64,000 bases of DNA from Solirubrobacteraceae bacterium (GCA_017744415.1 JAGIBJ010000073.1:1-64000); one strand, 5' to 3'. Counted from the stretch's first letter, positions 1-11,614 are shown. A program made the numbers and translations. The notes: generated from the sequence alone by a model not told the origin.

Positions 1-1
1 C

Positions 2-2638
<2,637 letters not shown>

Positions 2639-2662
2639 ACCCCTCACGAATCAGGCGCGTAT

Positions 2663-2689
2663 CCGGCGTGGGTCCACGACCCACGCCGG
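2663..2689 (+). terminator. Hairpin terminator candidate after rpoC
   Basis: A perfect 11-bp inverted repeat (CCGGCGTGGGT, 5-nt loop, exact complement) begins 24 nt after the rpoC stop. No T-tract follows, so it could be an intrinsic terminator of the U-poor actinobacterial type or only a transcript-end structure. Confidence 0.6.
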
Positions 2690-2745
2690 GACGCCCCGTG
2701 AGGCGTTAGGCTACGCAGCGAACCGTTCCAACGAAAGGCAGGACC

Positions 2746-3354
2746 ATGGCGACTTCCCCCGACTCGCCTGTCCGTGAGCATCCGGCCGCCGCGTACCACG
2801 CGCGCCGCCGGTCAGAGGTCGACGCGAAGATTCTCGCGACCGCACGACAGATCCTCAACGACGAGGGTCTTGCAGCTCTCACCGTCGAACGCGTCGCCGC
2901 AGACAGCGGCGTCGCCAAAACCACGATCTACCGGCGCTTCAAGCACCGGCTCGATCTCGCCACCGCCGCGATCGCGGAGCTCCCCGAGGCATTCCAGCTC
3001 GAGGGTCCCGCAGATGTGCGCGACTACATCAAGAGCCTCCTGCTCGGCATGAGCTGGGGCATGAAGACCCGTGCCGCTGAAGTCATCGGCGCCGGCCTGA
3101 TGTACCGCCACGACGCAGAATTCAGCCGCCTCTACAAGGAGCGCGTCGTCGACGCCCGCGCCGAGGCCGTCCGGCCCCGCCTCGAGGCCGCTGTCGCCGC
3201 CGGCGAGCTGCGCAGCGACGTCTCCCTCGACCTCATCATGGGCGTCGTCGGCGGCGTCGTCATCACCAGCCATCTCAACGGCGTTGCCGACACCGAGGGC
3301 TGGGAAGACCAGGCCATGGAACTCATCTGGAGCGCGATCCGTCCGCAGACCTGA
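2746..3354 (+). CDS. TetR/AcrR family transcriptional regulator
   Basis: A 202-residue TetR-type regulator. The N-terminal helix-turn-helix covers about residues 25-72 and contains the typical LTVERVAADSGVAKTTIYRR recognition segment. The C-terminal ligand domain is helical and not assignable to a ligand. A purine-rich stretch (aaaggcag) lies 6-13 nt before the ATG, and a TAGGCT -10-like hexamer at 2707-2712 fits a short leader. The gene stands alone between two strong hairpins, so it is probably monocistronic. Its target is unknown; the FkbM gene downstream is on the same strand but beyond a terminator. Confidence 0.9.
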   Translation: MATSPDSPVREHPAAAYHARRRSEVDAKILATARQILNDEGLAALTVERVAADSGVAKTTIYRRFKHRLDLATAAIAELPEAFQLEGPADVRDYIKSLLLGMSWGMKTRAAEVIGAGLMYRHDAEFSRLYKERVVDARAEAVRPRLEAAVAAGELRSDVSLDLIMGVVGGVVITSHLNGVADTEGWEDQAMELIWSAIRPQT

Positions 3355-3419
3355 GCGGATCTCGCTCAGTTCCGCAGCCGGGAGCCCCAGCGGGTTCCGT
3401 CTCATCTGAGATTCGCGCG

Positions 3420-3444
3420 AAGGGCGCCCCGGTGGGGCGCCCTT
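3420..3444 (+). terminator. Intrinsic terminator after the TetR gene
   Basis: A perfect 11-bp stem (AAGGGCGCCCC, loop GGT, complement) is followed by cgtcgttt. Very similar GGGCGCCC hairpins end the ribosomal cluster at 46320, which suggests a standard terminator form in this genome. Confidence 0.8.
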
Positions 3445-3493
3445 CGTCGTTTCGTGGAGTGGGCGCGGGCAGCGCGGATACGATGGCCGCGTT

Positions 3494-4237
3494 ATGTATT
3501 CGCCGTCACACATCGGCAAGCCCCAAGAGGTCGTCGAAGCGGCCAAGCGCGGCCTCCAAGCGGCCCGCTCGAGCTACATGCAGCGCCGCGGCCGCGCCGA
3601 CTCCCACGGCATGGCGCTCGCGCTGCGCGCGGTACTCGGCCCCGGCGACCACGCGATCGACGTCGGCGCGCACGAAGGCGACGTCACCCGCCAGATCATC
3701 GAGTCGGCGCCGGGAGGCCGGACCCTGGCGATCGAGCCGCTCCCGCACCTCGCCGTCGCGCTGCGGGGCGCGATGCTCCCCGGCGTGATCGTGGAGGAAT
3801 GCGCGCTCACCGACGATGCCCCAGCGGAGGTCGAGTTCCTCCACGTGACCAACCACCCCGGCTACAGCGGGCTGCGCAAGCGCGACTACCCCGACGAGCC
3901 GCACTTCGAGCACCTCACGGTGCAGACGCAGCGCCTCGACGACCTGGTCGAGCAGCACGCGATCGAGCCGCGGTTCATCAAGATCGACGTCGAAGGGGCC
4001 GAGTCGCTCGTGCTCCGCGGTGCCCGGCGCACGATCGAAGACTTCCGGCCCGTGATCGTCGTCGAGCACGGCAGCGCCGCCGAGGGCTACGGCGAATCGC
4101 CCGGCACGTTCTTCGACCTCGCCGAGAGCCTGCGTCTGCGGATCTTCAACTTCGACGGCGACCCCGCCTACTCGCGGCAACAGTTCATCGACGCGGTCGG
4201 CCCAGAGGGCTACTTCAACTTTCTCCTGCGGCCGTGA
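3494..4237 (+). CDS. FkbM family methyltransferase
   Basis: A 247-residue SAM-dependent methyltransferase of the FkbM type. SAM motif I is AIDVGAHEGDVTRQI (about residues 54-68), and the family hallmark FIKIDVEGAESLVLRGA (about 159-175) contains the IDVEGxE signature. FkbM enzymes O-methylate sugars, polyketides or other metabolites; nothing nearby fixes the substrate. A TACGAT hexamer at 3479-3484 ends 9 nt before the ATG and no Shine-Dalgarno is visible, so the transcript may be leaderless or nearly so. The gene converges on the HAD-like gene. Confidence 0.88.
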   Translation: MYSPSHIGKPQEVVEAAKRGLQAARSSYMQRRGRADSHGMALALRAVLGPGDHAIDVGAHEGDVTRQIIESAPGGRTLAIEPLPHLAVALRGAMLPGVIVEECALTDDAPAEVEFLHVTNHPGYSGLRKRDYPDEPHFEHLTVQTQRLDDLVEQHAIEPRFIKIDVEGAESLVLRGARRTIEDFRPVIVVEHGSAAEGYGESPGTFFDLAESLRLRIFNFDGDPAYSRQQFIDAVGPEGYFNFLLRP

Positions 4238-4263
4238 TGAGCGATTCCACGGGCGCCGCCTGA

Positions 4264-4770
4264 TCAGTCGGCGACGACGAGGCCGCCCGCGAACGCGACG
4301 AGCTCCTCGAGGTGCGCGGGCAGGAACCCGCGGCTCGGATCCGTGCGCACGAGCAGGGTCGGCACGCCGCGCGCCGTGCGCTCCGCCGCCCACGCATCGC
4401 AGTTCGCGTCGAGGGCGTCATCGATCCACGCGACCGGGCGATCACCGGCGTACGCGGCGATCTCGTCGAGCTTCCAGTGCGCGTTCGCCCGGCCGGGATT
4501 GCGTGCGAACTTGATCACCGGCAGCGGCCCCGGCGTGCCGGCGAGCCGCGGCAGATGATCGTTCGCACGGTCCTCCCAGCCGGTGCACCACACCAGCTCG
4601 AAGTGCTCGGCCGCCTCGTGCAGCAGCGACGGCCCGCCGCTCGTGAGGTAGTAGGCGAACCCCTCGATCATGTGCCACATGCCCGCCGGCTCGCCGCCGT
4701 CGAGGTTGAACAGCGCGAGCACCCCGTCGACATCGACGAGCAGCAGCGGGCGATCAGCCGGAACGGTCAC
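4264..4770 (-). CDS. HAD-like domain protein
   Basis: A 168-residue protein with HAD phosphatase-like motifs: LLLVDVDGVL (motif I with nucleophile and acid Asp), LVWCTGW (motif II Thr), a Lys in the KFARN region and PVAWIDDALD (motif III acidic pair). It lacks a clear cap domain, so a small or macromolecular substrate is possible. The start is GTG at 4770. A GACAAT hexamer ends 6 nt upstream, so leaderless initiation is plausible. It lies 17 nt after the next gene upstream on this strand is read, but has its own promoter-like box. The substrate is unknown. Confidence 0.75.
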   Translation of the reverse strand: MTVPADRPLLLVDVDGVLALFNLDGGEPAGMWHMIEGFAYYLTSGGPSLLHEAAEHFELVWCTGWEDRANDHLPRLAGTPGPLPVIKFARNPGRANAHWKLDEIAAYAGDRPVAWIDDALDANCDAWAAERTARGVPTLLVRTDPSRGFLPAHLEELVAFAGGLVVAD

Positions 4771-4787
4771 CCGCGGATTGTCGCGGA

Positions 4788-6464
4788 TCAGTGCGTGATC
4801 GGGCGTGCCTCGATCAGGAGCCCGCCCGAGTTGTCCTTGCCGATGGTGTCGCGGATCATCGCGCGCAGCGGCTCCCCGTGGCCGGTCACCTTGTACGTGT
4901 AGGTGCGGCCCGTGGCGCGGTCACCGTCTCGCGTCACGACCGGCGGATCGATCCAGCCCGACCCGGTGTCGAGGCGGAACAGGCTGTGCGAACTCGGCGT
5001 CGCCGGGCACGTGGTGCCCGGAGTCACGAACCGTGCGAGCACCGTCTCAGCGTCGGCCGACCGGCGCCGCACCAGATCGGGGGTGCCGCACACCTTCCAC
5101 GACGGCGAGCCGTACCGCGACCGCCACGTGAGGGAGAAGGTGCCGGTGACGGTGACCTCGTAGTCGACCCCGTCCTCGAGCGTGCCGATGGTCGCATCCG
5201 GGTTCGGATCGGGGCTGTACGCCTTGAGGTAACCCGAGACGGGCGCCGGGGCGGCGGCCAGCGCCACCTTCGGCCAGCCGAACACCGTGGTGAGCATCAC
5301 GATGTCGTCTCGGCCATCGGCGTTGAGGTCGCCGGTGGCGAGGCGGCGAATGCCGTTGCTGGTGCCCGTGACGAACGCGCTACCGGTGCCGCCGAACGTG
5401 CGCGGGCCGGCAACCGGCTCGATCGACACCTCTTCGCCGCTCGGAGTCGCAGGATCGAAGCCGATCCCGCGGATCAGATCGGCGCGCCCGTCGCCGTCGA
5501 CGTCACCGGTGGTGTTGATGGGCTGCCCCTGCGCCGAGTCCGGGCGAAGCGCGACCGAGGTGAAGCTCCCGTCCGCCTCTCCGCGCAGGTAGCGCGTCGC
5601 GTTCGGATCGGTGGTGAACCGGCGGAGCAGTGACGTGATCAGGTCGAGATGGCCGTCGCCGTCGACGTCCACGAGGCTCGCGCCGACGCGCAGCCAGCCC
5701 GTCGGATCCGGGCCGGTCGTCCAGCTCACCGTGGGGTTGCTCGCCACATCGCTGATCACCCTGATCGACGCGCCGTCAGCGAGGACGAGCTCGGGAAGAT
5801 CATCGCCGTCGAGATCGCCCGTGACCACGAAGGGCTGCTCGGCGGCCGTGCTGCTGCTCCACTGGAGCTGCGCCCCGCCGCCAGCCCCGACGAGGTAGAC
5901 GCGCGTCAGGCTCGGCGAGCCGCCGCGAGCGATGACGTCGAGGTCATCGTCGCCGTCGAGGTCGACGAGCTGGTAGCGCACGTCCCACGAGAATGCCGAC
6001 GGGACCGGGGTGGGGAACGAGACGACGACGTCGCGCGACACCGCTCCACCCTCCGGCCACGTGAGCGCGACGAGGTCGGAGCCGTCGGCGATCAGGAGAT
6101 CGACCACGCCATCCCCGGTGACGTCGGCCGGCTCGACCTGAAGCCACACGAAGTCCTGCGAATGCCCGGGAACCAGTCCGACGAAGGTGAAGTTGCCTGC
6201 GCCGTCGTTGCGGTAGACGAAGATGCCGGCGCCGACGTTCTCGTCGACGCCGGCCACGGCGAGGTCGAGGTCACCGTCCGCGTCGACATCGGCGGCCCGG
6301 ACATCGTCGGCGTCGTCGATCTTGGACGACGCGTTCGCGTGCGGCAGCAGCGTCGTGCTCGGAAAGAGTGGGGCGGCGGCCGACGCGGAGGCCGGCGCGG
6401 CAACCCCGAGCGCAAGCACCGCGCCGATGAGGAGACGGTGGACTGGGGCGAGCGGACGAGACAC
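4788..6464 (-). CDS. Secreted FG-GAP/VCBS-repeat protein
   Basis: A protein of about 558 residues with a signal peptide (hydrophobic stretch LLIGAVLALGVAAPASASA). At least seven FG-GAP/VCBS-type Ca-binding repeats follow, seen as DVDADGDLDLAVAG, DVTGDGVVDLLIADG, DLDGDDDLDVIARG, DLDGDDLPELVLADG, DVDGDGHLDLI, DVDGDGRADLIRG and DLNADGRDDIVML. They should fold as an integrin-alpha-like beta-propeller at the cell surface. The last roughly 170 residues, with three Cys, form an unrecognised domain. GTG at 6464 is preferred because the signal peptide follows directly; an in-frame TTG at 6476 is the alternative. The gene is divergent from the glutamine-synthetase-like gene. Confidence 0.85.
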   Translation of the reverse strand: MSRPLAPVHRLLIGAVLALGVAAPASASAAAPLFPSTTLLPHANASSKIDDADDVRAADVDADGDLDLAVAGVDENVGAGIFVYRNDGAGNFTFVGLVPGHSQDFVWLQVEPADVTGDGVVDLLIADGSDLVALTWPEGGAVSRDVVVSFPTPVPSAFSWDVRYQLVDLDGDDDLDVIARGGSPSLTRVYLVGAGGGAQLQWSSSTAAEQPFVVTGDLDGDDLPELVLADGASIRVISDVASNPTVSWTTGPDPTGWLRVGASLVDVDGDGHLDLITSLLRRFTTDPNATRYLRGEADGSFTSVALRPDSAQGQPINTTGDVDGDGRADLIRGIGFDPATPSGEEVSIEPVAGPRTFGGTGSAFVTGTSNGIRRLATGDLNADGRDDIVMLTTVFGWPKVALAAAPAPVSGYLKAYSPDPNPDATIGTLEDGVDYEVTVTGTFSLTWRSRYGSPSWKVCGTPDLVRRRSADAETVLARFVTPGTTCPATPSSHSLFRLDTGSGWIDPPVVTRDGDRATGRTYTYKVTGHGEPLRAMIRDTIGKDNSGGLLIEARPITH

Positions 6465-6521
6465 GGCGCGGAGCAAATCAGTCCGCTTCGTAGCCTGTCA
6501 ACGGCTTTTCCAACTGGGCGC

Positions 6522-6537
6522 GAAACACGCAGGAAAC
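6522..6537 (+). promoter_or_regulatory. GlnR-like box upstream of the glutamine-synthetase-like gene
   Basis: Exact GAAAC-N6-GAAAC direct repeat, 75 nt before the chosen GTG. Streptomyces GlnR recognises GTnAC-N6-GAAAC repeats with the same 11-nt period. A GlnR-like regulator is encoded two genes downstream. Assignment to GlnR is inference. Confidence 0.6.
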
Positions 6538-6612
6538 ATGACCCTCCACACCGGCCGAGGATTTCGTCCATCGGGCGGAACGCGCCGACTCCAGGGTTGG
6601 TTCACTGGCCCC

Positions 6613-7935
6613 GTGGACAGCAACCTCGAGTACGTGCTGCAGACGGCCCAGCGCCGCGGCGTCAGCTTCATCCGCGTGTGGTGCGTCGACGTCCTCGGCA
6701 CGCTGAAGGGCGTCGCCTTCCCGATCTCCGAGGTGGAGGCCGTGATCACCGACGGTGTCGGCATGGACGGCTCGGCGCTCGAGGGCGGCACCCGCCGCGC
6801 CGAGCAGGACGTGATCATCCGCCCCGACATCGCGAGCTTCCACGTGCTCCCGTGGCGGCCCGAGGCCAACGTCGGCCGGATGTACGCCCGGATCGAGCTC
6901 CCCGACGGCGAGCCCTTCGACGGCGACTCGCGGGAGATCCTGCGGCGCACGGTCGCCCGGCTCGAGGAGCGTGGCTACAGCCCGCAGCTCGGCACCGAGG
7001 TGGAGTTCTACCTCTTCAAGCCGCCATCGCCCGACCACCCGGAGGCCTCGCCGCAGCCGCTCGCTCCCGGCGGCTACTACGACCTCACCGCTCACGACAT
7101 CGCGACCGACTTCCGGAGGAGCTCGATCTCGTTCCTCGAGCGTCTCGGCATTCCCGTGCGCGCCGCCTACCACGAGGCCGGCCCCTCCCAGCAGGAGGTC
7201 GTGCTCGCGCACGCCGACGCCGTGAGCACTGCCGACAACGTCATCACCTGCCGGATGGCGATGAAGCAGGCCGCCCACAACCACGGCTCGTACGCGAGCT
7301 TCATGCCCAAGCCGCTCGCCGGCCAGCCCGGCTCGGCACTCCACGTGCACGCATCGCTGTTCGGCGACGACGACCACAACCTCTTCCACGACCCGGAGGA
7401 TCCCAAGGCGCCGCTCAGCGCCCTCGGTCGCAAGTTCCTCGCCGGCGTGCTCCACCACACACCGGAGTTCACGGCGATCGCGGCGCAGTGGATCAACTCC
7501 TACACGCGCCTGGCCGACGGCTACGAGGCTCCGAACCGGCTGACCTGGAGCCACCGCTCCGCCAACCCCCTCGTCCGAGTGCCCGAGCATCGCCCCGACG
7601 CGGAGGGTGCGAAGCGCATCGAGTTCCGCCTCCCGGATGCGGGGAGCAACCCCTACCTCGTCTTCGCGCTCGTCCTTGCCGCCGGGCTGCGCGGCATCGA
7701 CGGCGACTACGAGCTCCCGCCCGAGACCTGCGACGGCATCGAGGCCGCGCAGGCGCCGCTGCTCCCGACGAGCCTGCGTGCCGCGACCGATCTCCTCGAG
7801 TCGTCGGCGTTCGTGCGCGAGGTGCTCGGCGACCGGATCGTCGACTGGATCGTCGCCAACAAGCGCCGCGACATCGACGCGTATGCGCGCGAGATCAGCG
7901 GCTTCGAATTTCGTCAGTCGCTGCCGCAGCTGTGA
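6613..7935 (+). CDS. Glutamine synthetase family protein (GlnA2-like)
   Basis: A 440-residue type I glutamine synthetase family member. It shows the beta-grasp N-terminus (LEYVLQTAQRRGVSFIRVW), the Mg/ammonium segment GVGMDGSALEGG, the catalytic-domain GTEVEFYLFKP, HVHASLF, the ATP/glutamate-binding NRLTWSHRSANPLVRVPEH and RIEFRLPDAGSNPYL. The Tyr adenylylation motif NLYDLP of GlnA1 is not seen. Length and N-terminus resemble actinobacterial GlnA2-type enzymes, some of which glutamylate polyamines rather than ammonia, so the true substrate is open. GTG 6613 is chosen because the in-frame ATG at 6538 abuts the GlnR-like box. The stop overlaps the next start (GTGA). Confidence 0.88.
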   Translation: MDSNLEYVLQTAQRRGVSFIRVWCVDVLGTLKGVAFPISEVEAVITDGVGMDGSALEGGTRRAEQDVIIRPDIASFHVLPWRPEANVGRMYARIELPDGEPFDGDSREILRRTVARLEERGYSPQLGTEVEFYLFKPPSPDHPEASPQPLAPGGYYDLTAHDIATDFRRSSISFLERLGIPVRAAYHEAGPSQQEVVLAHADAVSTADNVITCRMAMKQAAHNHGSYASFMPKPLAGQPGSALHVHASLFGDDDHNLFHDPEDPKAPLSALGRKFLAGVLHHTPEFTAIAAQWINSYTRLADGYEAPNRLTWSHRSANPLVRVPEHRPDAEGAKRIEFRLPDAGSNPYLVFALVLAAGLRGIDGDYELPPETCDGIEAAQAPLLPTSLRAATDLLESSAFVREVLGDRIVDWIVANKRRDIDAYAREISGFEFRQSLPQL

Positions 7936-8606
7936 AGCTCGCCTGGGTCATCGGATCACCCGGCGATCTGCTCGCGGCCGTCGACCGCGGGCTCGCCCAC
8001 ATCGGCTACCAGCCGCGGTTCGTCACCCCTGGTCAGCTGCCCGCGCAGCTCGAGGAGGGCGCCGCGGCCGACGCGCCCGCCCTCCTCGTGCTCGTCGACG
8101 ACGTCGAGCGCGCCGCCGAGCAGGTCGCTGCGCACCCCGAGCTCTGCGAGGTGCCGGCCATCGTCGTCGCCGACGCCCAGCGCCTTGCCACCGGCGGCTA
8201 CTCGGCCGTCGGGCACGAACTGCTCGTGCAGCCCTGGAGCGATGTCGAGCTCGAGGTGCGCGTCGCTCGCGCCCGACGCGCCGTGAACGGTCCCGAGCCC
8301 GAGGAACTGATCGTGACCGGCACGCTCGAACTCAACACCGCCACCTACCAGGTGACCGTCGACGGGCAGGTGATCGGCTTCACGTACATGGAGTACGAGC
8401 TCCTGAAGTTCCTCGTCACGAACCCCGACCGCGTGTTCTCGCGCGACGCGCTGCTTCAGAACGTGTGGGGCTACGACTACTACGGCGGCGCGCGCACGGT
8501 CGACGTGCACGTACGCCGGCTCCGGGCCAAGCTCGGCCAGGAGCACGCCGCCCGCATCCGCACCCTGCGGAGCGTGGGCTACCGCTGGGACTCGCGGCGG
8601 AGCTGA
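7932..8606 (+). CDS. GlnR-like OmpR-family orphan response regulator
   Basis: 224 residues. The C-terminal winged helix (about 130-222) has the OmpR/PhoB fold with the run VFSRDALLQNVWGYDYYGG followed by ARTVDVHVRRLRAKLG and TLRSVGYRW, very close in style to actinobacterial GlnR. The N-terminal receiver is degenerate: no clear acidic pocket and no K in the usual place, with LLVLVDDVERA the only candidate phospho-acceptor area. No histidine kinase is nearby. GlnR is an atypical receiver regulator of nitrogen genes, which fits the 4-nt GTGA overlap with the glutamine-synthetase-like gene and the GAAAC boxes around. PhoB-like function is the alternative. Confidence 0.8.
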   Translation: MKLAWVIGSPGDLLAAVDRGLAHIGYQPRFVTPGQLPAQLEEGAAADAPALLVLVDDVERAAEQVAAHPELCEVPAIVVADAQRLATGGYSAVGHELLVQPWSDVELEVRVARARRAVNGPEPEELIVTGTLELNTATYQVTVDGQVIGFTYMEYELLKFLVTNPDRVFSRDALLQNVWGYDYYGGARTVDVHVRRLRAKLGQEHAARIRTLRSVGYRWDSRRS

Positions 8607-8751
8607 GGCGTGCCCTCGGTCGTGCTGCTCCGGTCGGTCGTCGCGCGACCGAAGCGTCGGGCCACCGTTGTCCGCGGTGGCGGCTCGATTTGGCCCGATG
8701 GCCAGACTGCGCGGCGGCGTTCCGTGCGTGTGGCGGATTCGGCCGGATCAC

Positions 8752-8788
8752 GAAGCATTGCCGAAACATTTCGTCACGAACACGAAAC
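8752..8788 (+). promoter_or_regulatory. Tandem GlnR-like boxes upstream of narK
   Basis: Two half-site pairs: GAAGC-N6-GAAAC at 8752-8767 and GTCAC-N6-GAAAC at 8773-8788. The second matches the published GlnR form GTnAC-N6-GAAAC exactly. They lie about 75-110 nt before the narK start, in a 254-nt gap (8607-8860) with no other gene. Confidence 0.65.
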
Positions 8789-8860
8789 CGACGGGTCATT
8801 CAGCGGACACGCGCGGTCCGCAACCTCCCTCACGTCGTCTTTTCCCTCTTGGAGGCACGC

Positions 8861-10417
8861 GTGAGCGTTTTGACCCGAGGCCGGTGGCTCGACCGCTGGC
8901 AACCTGACAACGAAGAGTTCTGGGAGCGCGAGGGCAAGTCCATCGCACGCAAGAACCTCATCTTCTCCGTGTTCGCCGAGAACCTCGGCTTCAGCATTTG
9001 GGTCCTCTGGACCATCGTCGTCATCAACCTCGCGAACGTCGGCATCGAGCTCACGATCTCGCAGATGTTCTGGCTCACCGCGGTGCCGAACCTCATCGGC
9101 TCGTTCCTGCGGATCCCCTACACGTTCGCGGTGCCGCGGTTCGGCGGCCGCACGTGGACCATGATCAGCGCCTCCCTGCTCCTCATCCCGACGATCCTCG
9201 TTGCCACGGTCGTCCCGAGCGGCTGGCTCGCGGATCAGAGTGCCGACACCCAGTTCTGGGTGCTCCTCGCCTGCGCGGCCACGGCCGGCGTCGGCGGTGG
9301 CAACTTCAGCTCGTCGATGGCGAACATCTCGCACTTCTACCCGGAGGGCAAGAAGGGCCTGGCGCTCGGCATCAACGCGGCCGGCGGCAACGTCGGCGTC
9401 GCCGTCACGCAGTTGCTCGTGCCGCTCGTGATCATCCTCGGCGTGCCGGCTGCGGCGGTGAAGCTGCCCGCGCACGAGGTACACCTCGCGAACGCCGGCC
9501 TCCTGTGGATGCCGTTCATCGTGATCGCTGCCGTCGGCGCGTACCTCTACATGGACTCGATCACCGACGCCAAGGCCGACAAGCAGAGCTACGTCCGCGC
9601 GCTCACTGAGAAGCACACCTGGGTGATGTCGATCCTCTACATCGGCACCTTCGGCACCTTCATCGGGTTCTCGTTCGCCATGCCGCTCGTCATCAAGAAC
9701 ACCTTCCCGGAGTTCTTGGCCCAGCACTCGTTCATCGCCACCTACCTCGCTGGCCTGGCCTTCATGGGCGCGCTCGTCGGCTCGGTCTCGCGGCCGTTCG
9801 GCGGCTGGCTCGCCGACCGCCTCGGCGGCTCGAAGGTCACCCTCGCGGTGTTCATCGGCATGGTGTTCGCGACCATCTCCGCGATCGTCGGCATCAACAA
9901 CCACTCGTTCGGGCTCTTCTTCGGCTCGTTCATGGTGGTGTTCGCGCTCGCCGGCATCGGCAATGGCTCGACCTACCGGATGATCCCGTCGATCTTCAAG
10001 CGCCTCGGCCACGAGCAGGCCGCTCGCACGGGCGCCGACGACGCGACGCTCCAGATCGAGTTCAAGCGGCGGGCTGCCGCCGTGATCGGCATCGCCGGCG
10101 CGATCGGCGCCTTCGGCGGCTTCCTGATCCAGGTCGTCCTGCGCCAGAGCAGCCTCGAGGTGTCGGCCCTGATGAAGGCCGCCACCACGCCGGCTGAGAA
10201 GAAGGCCATCGCCCTCGCCAACACCGACTGGGCCGTGCCCGCGCTGTGGACCTTCATCGTCGCCTACTTCGTGTTCGCGGTGATCACCTACGCGTTCTAC
10301 ATCCGCCAGACGGCCGAGCACGATGACTCGGTGGTCGTCGCGCCGCTCCCGCCGTCGGCCGAGGGCCTCGAGAAGACCGAGGGCAAGTCGGGCTCCCTGG
10401 TCGGAAGCGCGGGATGA
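8861..10417 (+). CDS. narK: Nitrate/nitrite transporter, NarK family (MFS)
   Basis: A 518-residue MFS membrane protein with about 12 membrane segments. Both nitrate-signature motifs are present: GVGGGNFSSSMANISHFYPE in TM5 and GIGNGSTYRMIPSIF in TM11. Conserved Arg in the FLRIPYTF segment (TM2) fits nitrate binding. It takes up nitrate (or exchanges nitrite) to feed the nitrate and nitrite reductases encoded next door. GTG 8861 is chosen because GGAGG lies 5 nt upstream, one of the strongest ribosome-binding sites in the window. A loop of about 50 residues between TM11 and TM12 is longer than usual. Probably nitrogen-controlled through the GlnR-like boxes. Confidence 0.93.
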   Translation: MSVLTRGRWLDRWQPDNEEFWEREGKSIARKNLIFSVFAENLGFSIWVLWTIVVINLANVGIELTISQMFWLTAVPNLIGSFLRIPYTFAVPRFGGRTWTMISASLLLIPTILVATVVPSGWLADQSADTQFWVLLACAATAGVGGGNFSSSMANISHFYPEGKKGLALGINAAGGNVGVAVTQLLVPLVIILGVPAAAVKLPAHEVHLANAGLLWMPFIVIAAVGAYLYMDSITDAKADKQSYVRALTEKHTWVMSILYIGTFGTFIGFSFAMPLVIKNTFPEFLAQHSFIATYLAGLAFMGALVGSVSRPFGGWLADRLGGSKVTLAVFIGMVFATISAIVGINNHSFGLFFGSFMVVFALAGIGNGSTYRMIPSIFKRLGHEQAARTGADDATLQIEFKRRAAAVIGIAGAIGAFGGFLIQVVLRQSSLEVSALMKAATTPAEKKAIALANTDWAVPALWTFIVAYFVFAVITYAFYIRQTAEHDDSVVVAPLPPSAEGLEKTEGKSGSLVGSAG

Positions 10418-10566
10418 ACGCGCGCTAGTCGCACCCGGTGCTGGGGCGCGAGGGTGGGGAGCCCGCCGCGCCCGGGGGCACCGCGCACGGTCCCGAAACG
10501 GCCGCCGTCCGATGGGGGACGGCGGCCGCTCGGTCGTCCCCCGAACCGGTGCATTACGCTGCGCGC

Positions 10567-11448
10567 GTGGCGATGTCCCTCGATGACTTGCGGGCGTTCG
10601 TCGCTGCCGCGGACCTCGGCTCGGTGGCCCGCGCGGCGACCGCCCTCGAGCTCACGCCGTCGGCGCTCTCCAAGCGCCTGAAGAGCCTCGAGGCGTATGC
10701 GGGCGTCGAGCTGCTCGCCCGCTCCACCGCCGGCATCGAGCTCACGGCCGCCGGCCGGGCGCTGCTGCCGGATGCGCGCCGGGCCATCGCCCAGGTCGAC
10801 GCCGTGGCCGAGCGCCTGCGCGGCCTCGCCACCGACGTCGAGCCCGTGCGGATGGCGGCGAGCCCCGGCATCGCCGAGCGGATCGTGCCCGTCGCCCTCA
10901 GCCTCTTGGATGGCGAGCGCGCGCTGCCGGTAGAGCTGCAGGTCGCGAACTCGTCGATCGTGCGGCAGATGGTGCTCGACGGCCGCGCCGACCTCGGCGT
11001 CGCTGCGGCCGACCTCGACGAGAATCTCGCCCATCTGGGCCGCGTGCTCGCCGAGGACGAGCTCGTCGCCGTGGTGCCGGAGGGGCACCCGTGGATGAAC
11101 GCTCCCGCCGTGGACGTCGCTGAGCTCGCGGCGACGCGGCTGATCCTCCGCGATCCCGCCTCGCACATCCGCCGCACGCTGGAGTGGGGCATCGCGACGA
11201 CCGGCCGCGCGCTGGCCGTGCCGCTCGTGGAGGTGGGCAACGCCGCCGCCGTCAAGGCGGCGATCCGCGCGCGGGGAGTACCGGGCGTGCTCTCCCGGTT
11301 CGCGGTCGATCCTGAGTTGGACCGCCTCGCCGTGCGCCCGATCGTCGGTGCTCGCCTGCGCCGGCGCTACTGGGTGCTCGTCGCGCCCGGCGCCGGGCCG
11401 GAGACGACGCGCGTCGCCGACGGCCTCTTCGCGGCCGTTCAGGAATGA
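10567..11448 (+). CDS. LysR family transcriptional regulator
   Basis: 293 residues. The N-terminal LysR helix-turn-helix is at about residues 3-62 (MSLDDLRAFVAAADLGSVAR, then LTPSALSKRLKSLEAYAGVELL), followed by a periplasmic-binding-like effector domain. No Shine-Dalgarno is visible. TACGCT at 10555-10560 ends 6 nt before GTG 10567, so a leaderless start there is preferred; ATG 10573 is the alternative. It lies downstream of narK on the same strand with a 149-nt gap. A role in nitrate or molybdate control is possible but not shown by sequence. Confidence 0.88.
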   Translation: MAMSLDDLRAFVAAADLGSVARAATALELTPSALSKRLKSLEAYAGVELLARSTAGIELTAAGRALLPDARRAIAQVDAVAERLRGLATDVEPVRMAASPGIAERIVPVALSLLDGERALPVELQVANSSIVRQMVLDGRADLGVAAADLDENLAHLGRVLAEDELVAVVPEGHPWMNAPAVDVAELAATRLILRDPASHIRRTLEWGIATTGRALAVPLVEVGNAAAVKAAIRARGVPGVLSRFAVDPELDRLAVRPIVGARLRRRYWVLVAPGAGPETTRVADGLFAAVQE

Positions 11449-11506
11449 CGAGCGGGCGGCGCCGCGGCCCCCGCCGCGACACCGCCCGTCTTCGTGTTGC
11501 AGCTCG

Positions 11507-11556
11507 CGGCACCCCCGTACCGCGAGCCGATCTGGTCGGCGGCACCCCCGTACCGC
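11507..11556 (+). repeat. Short direct repeat
   Basis: The 17-mer CGGCACCCCCGTACCGC occurs at 11507-11523 and again at 11540-11556 in the gap between two convergent genes. No function is apparent. Confidence 0.5.
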
Positions 11557-11570
11557 AGACCAAGCTGGGT

Positions 11571-11605
11571 GAGTGATTCCACGGCGGCGTGCCGCCGAAT
11601 CACTC
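11571..11605. terminator. Bidirectional hairpin between convergent genes
   Basis: A long stem: GAGTGATTC (11571-11579) pairs with GAATCACTC (11597-11605), and inside it GGCGGC (11583-11588) pairs with GCCGCC (11591-11596). It sits between the LysR stop and the stop of the flavin oxidase on the other strand, where it could terminate both. Confidence 0.6.
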
Positions 11606-11614
11606 GTCAACGGC

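Noticed and set aside
4239-4262. A second copy of the GAGTGATTCCAC hairpin at 11571
   Set aside because: Only about ten bases match and no second arm is present.
6538-6612. ATG 6538 as start of the glutamine-synthetase-like gene
   Set aside because: It abuts the GAAAC-N6-GAAAC box and adds 25 residues not seen in the family.
5649-8606. A 985-codon plus-strand frame
   Set aside because: Only its last 224 codons (the GlnR-like regulator) are real; the rest is antisense to the FG-GAP gene and out of frame in the glutamine-synthetase-like gene.
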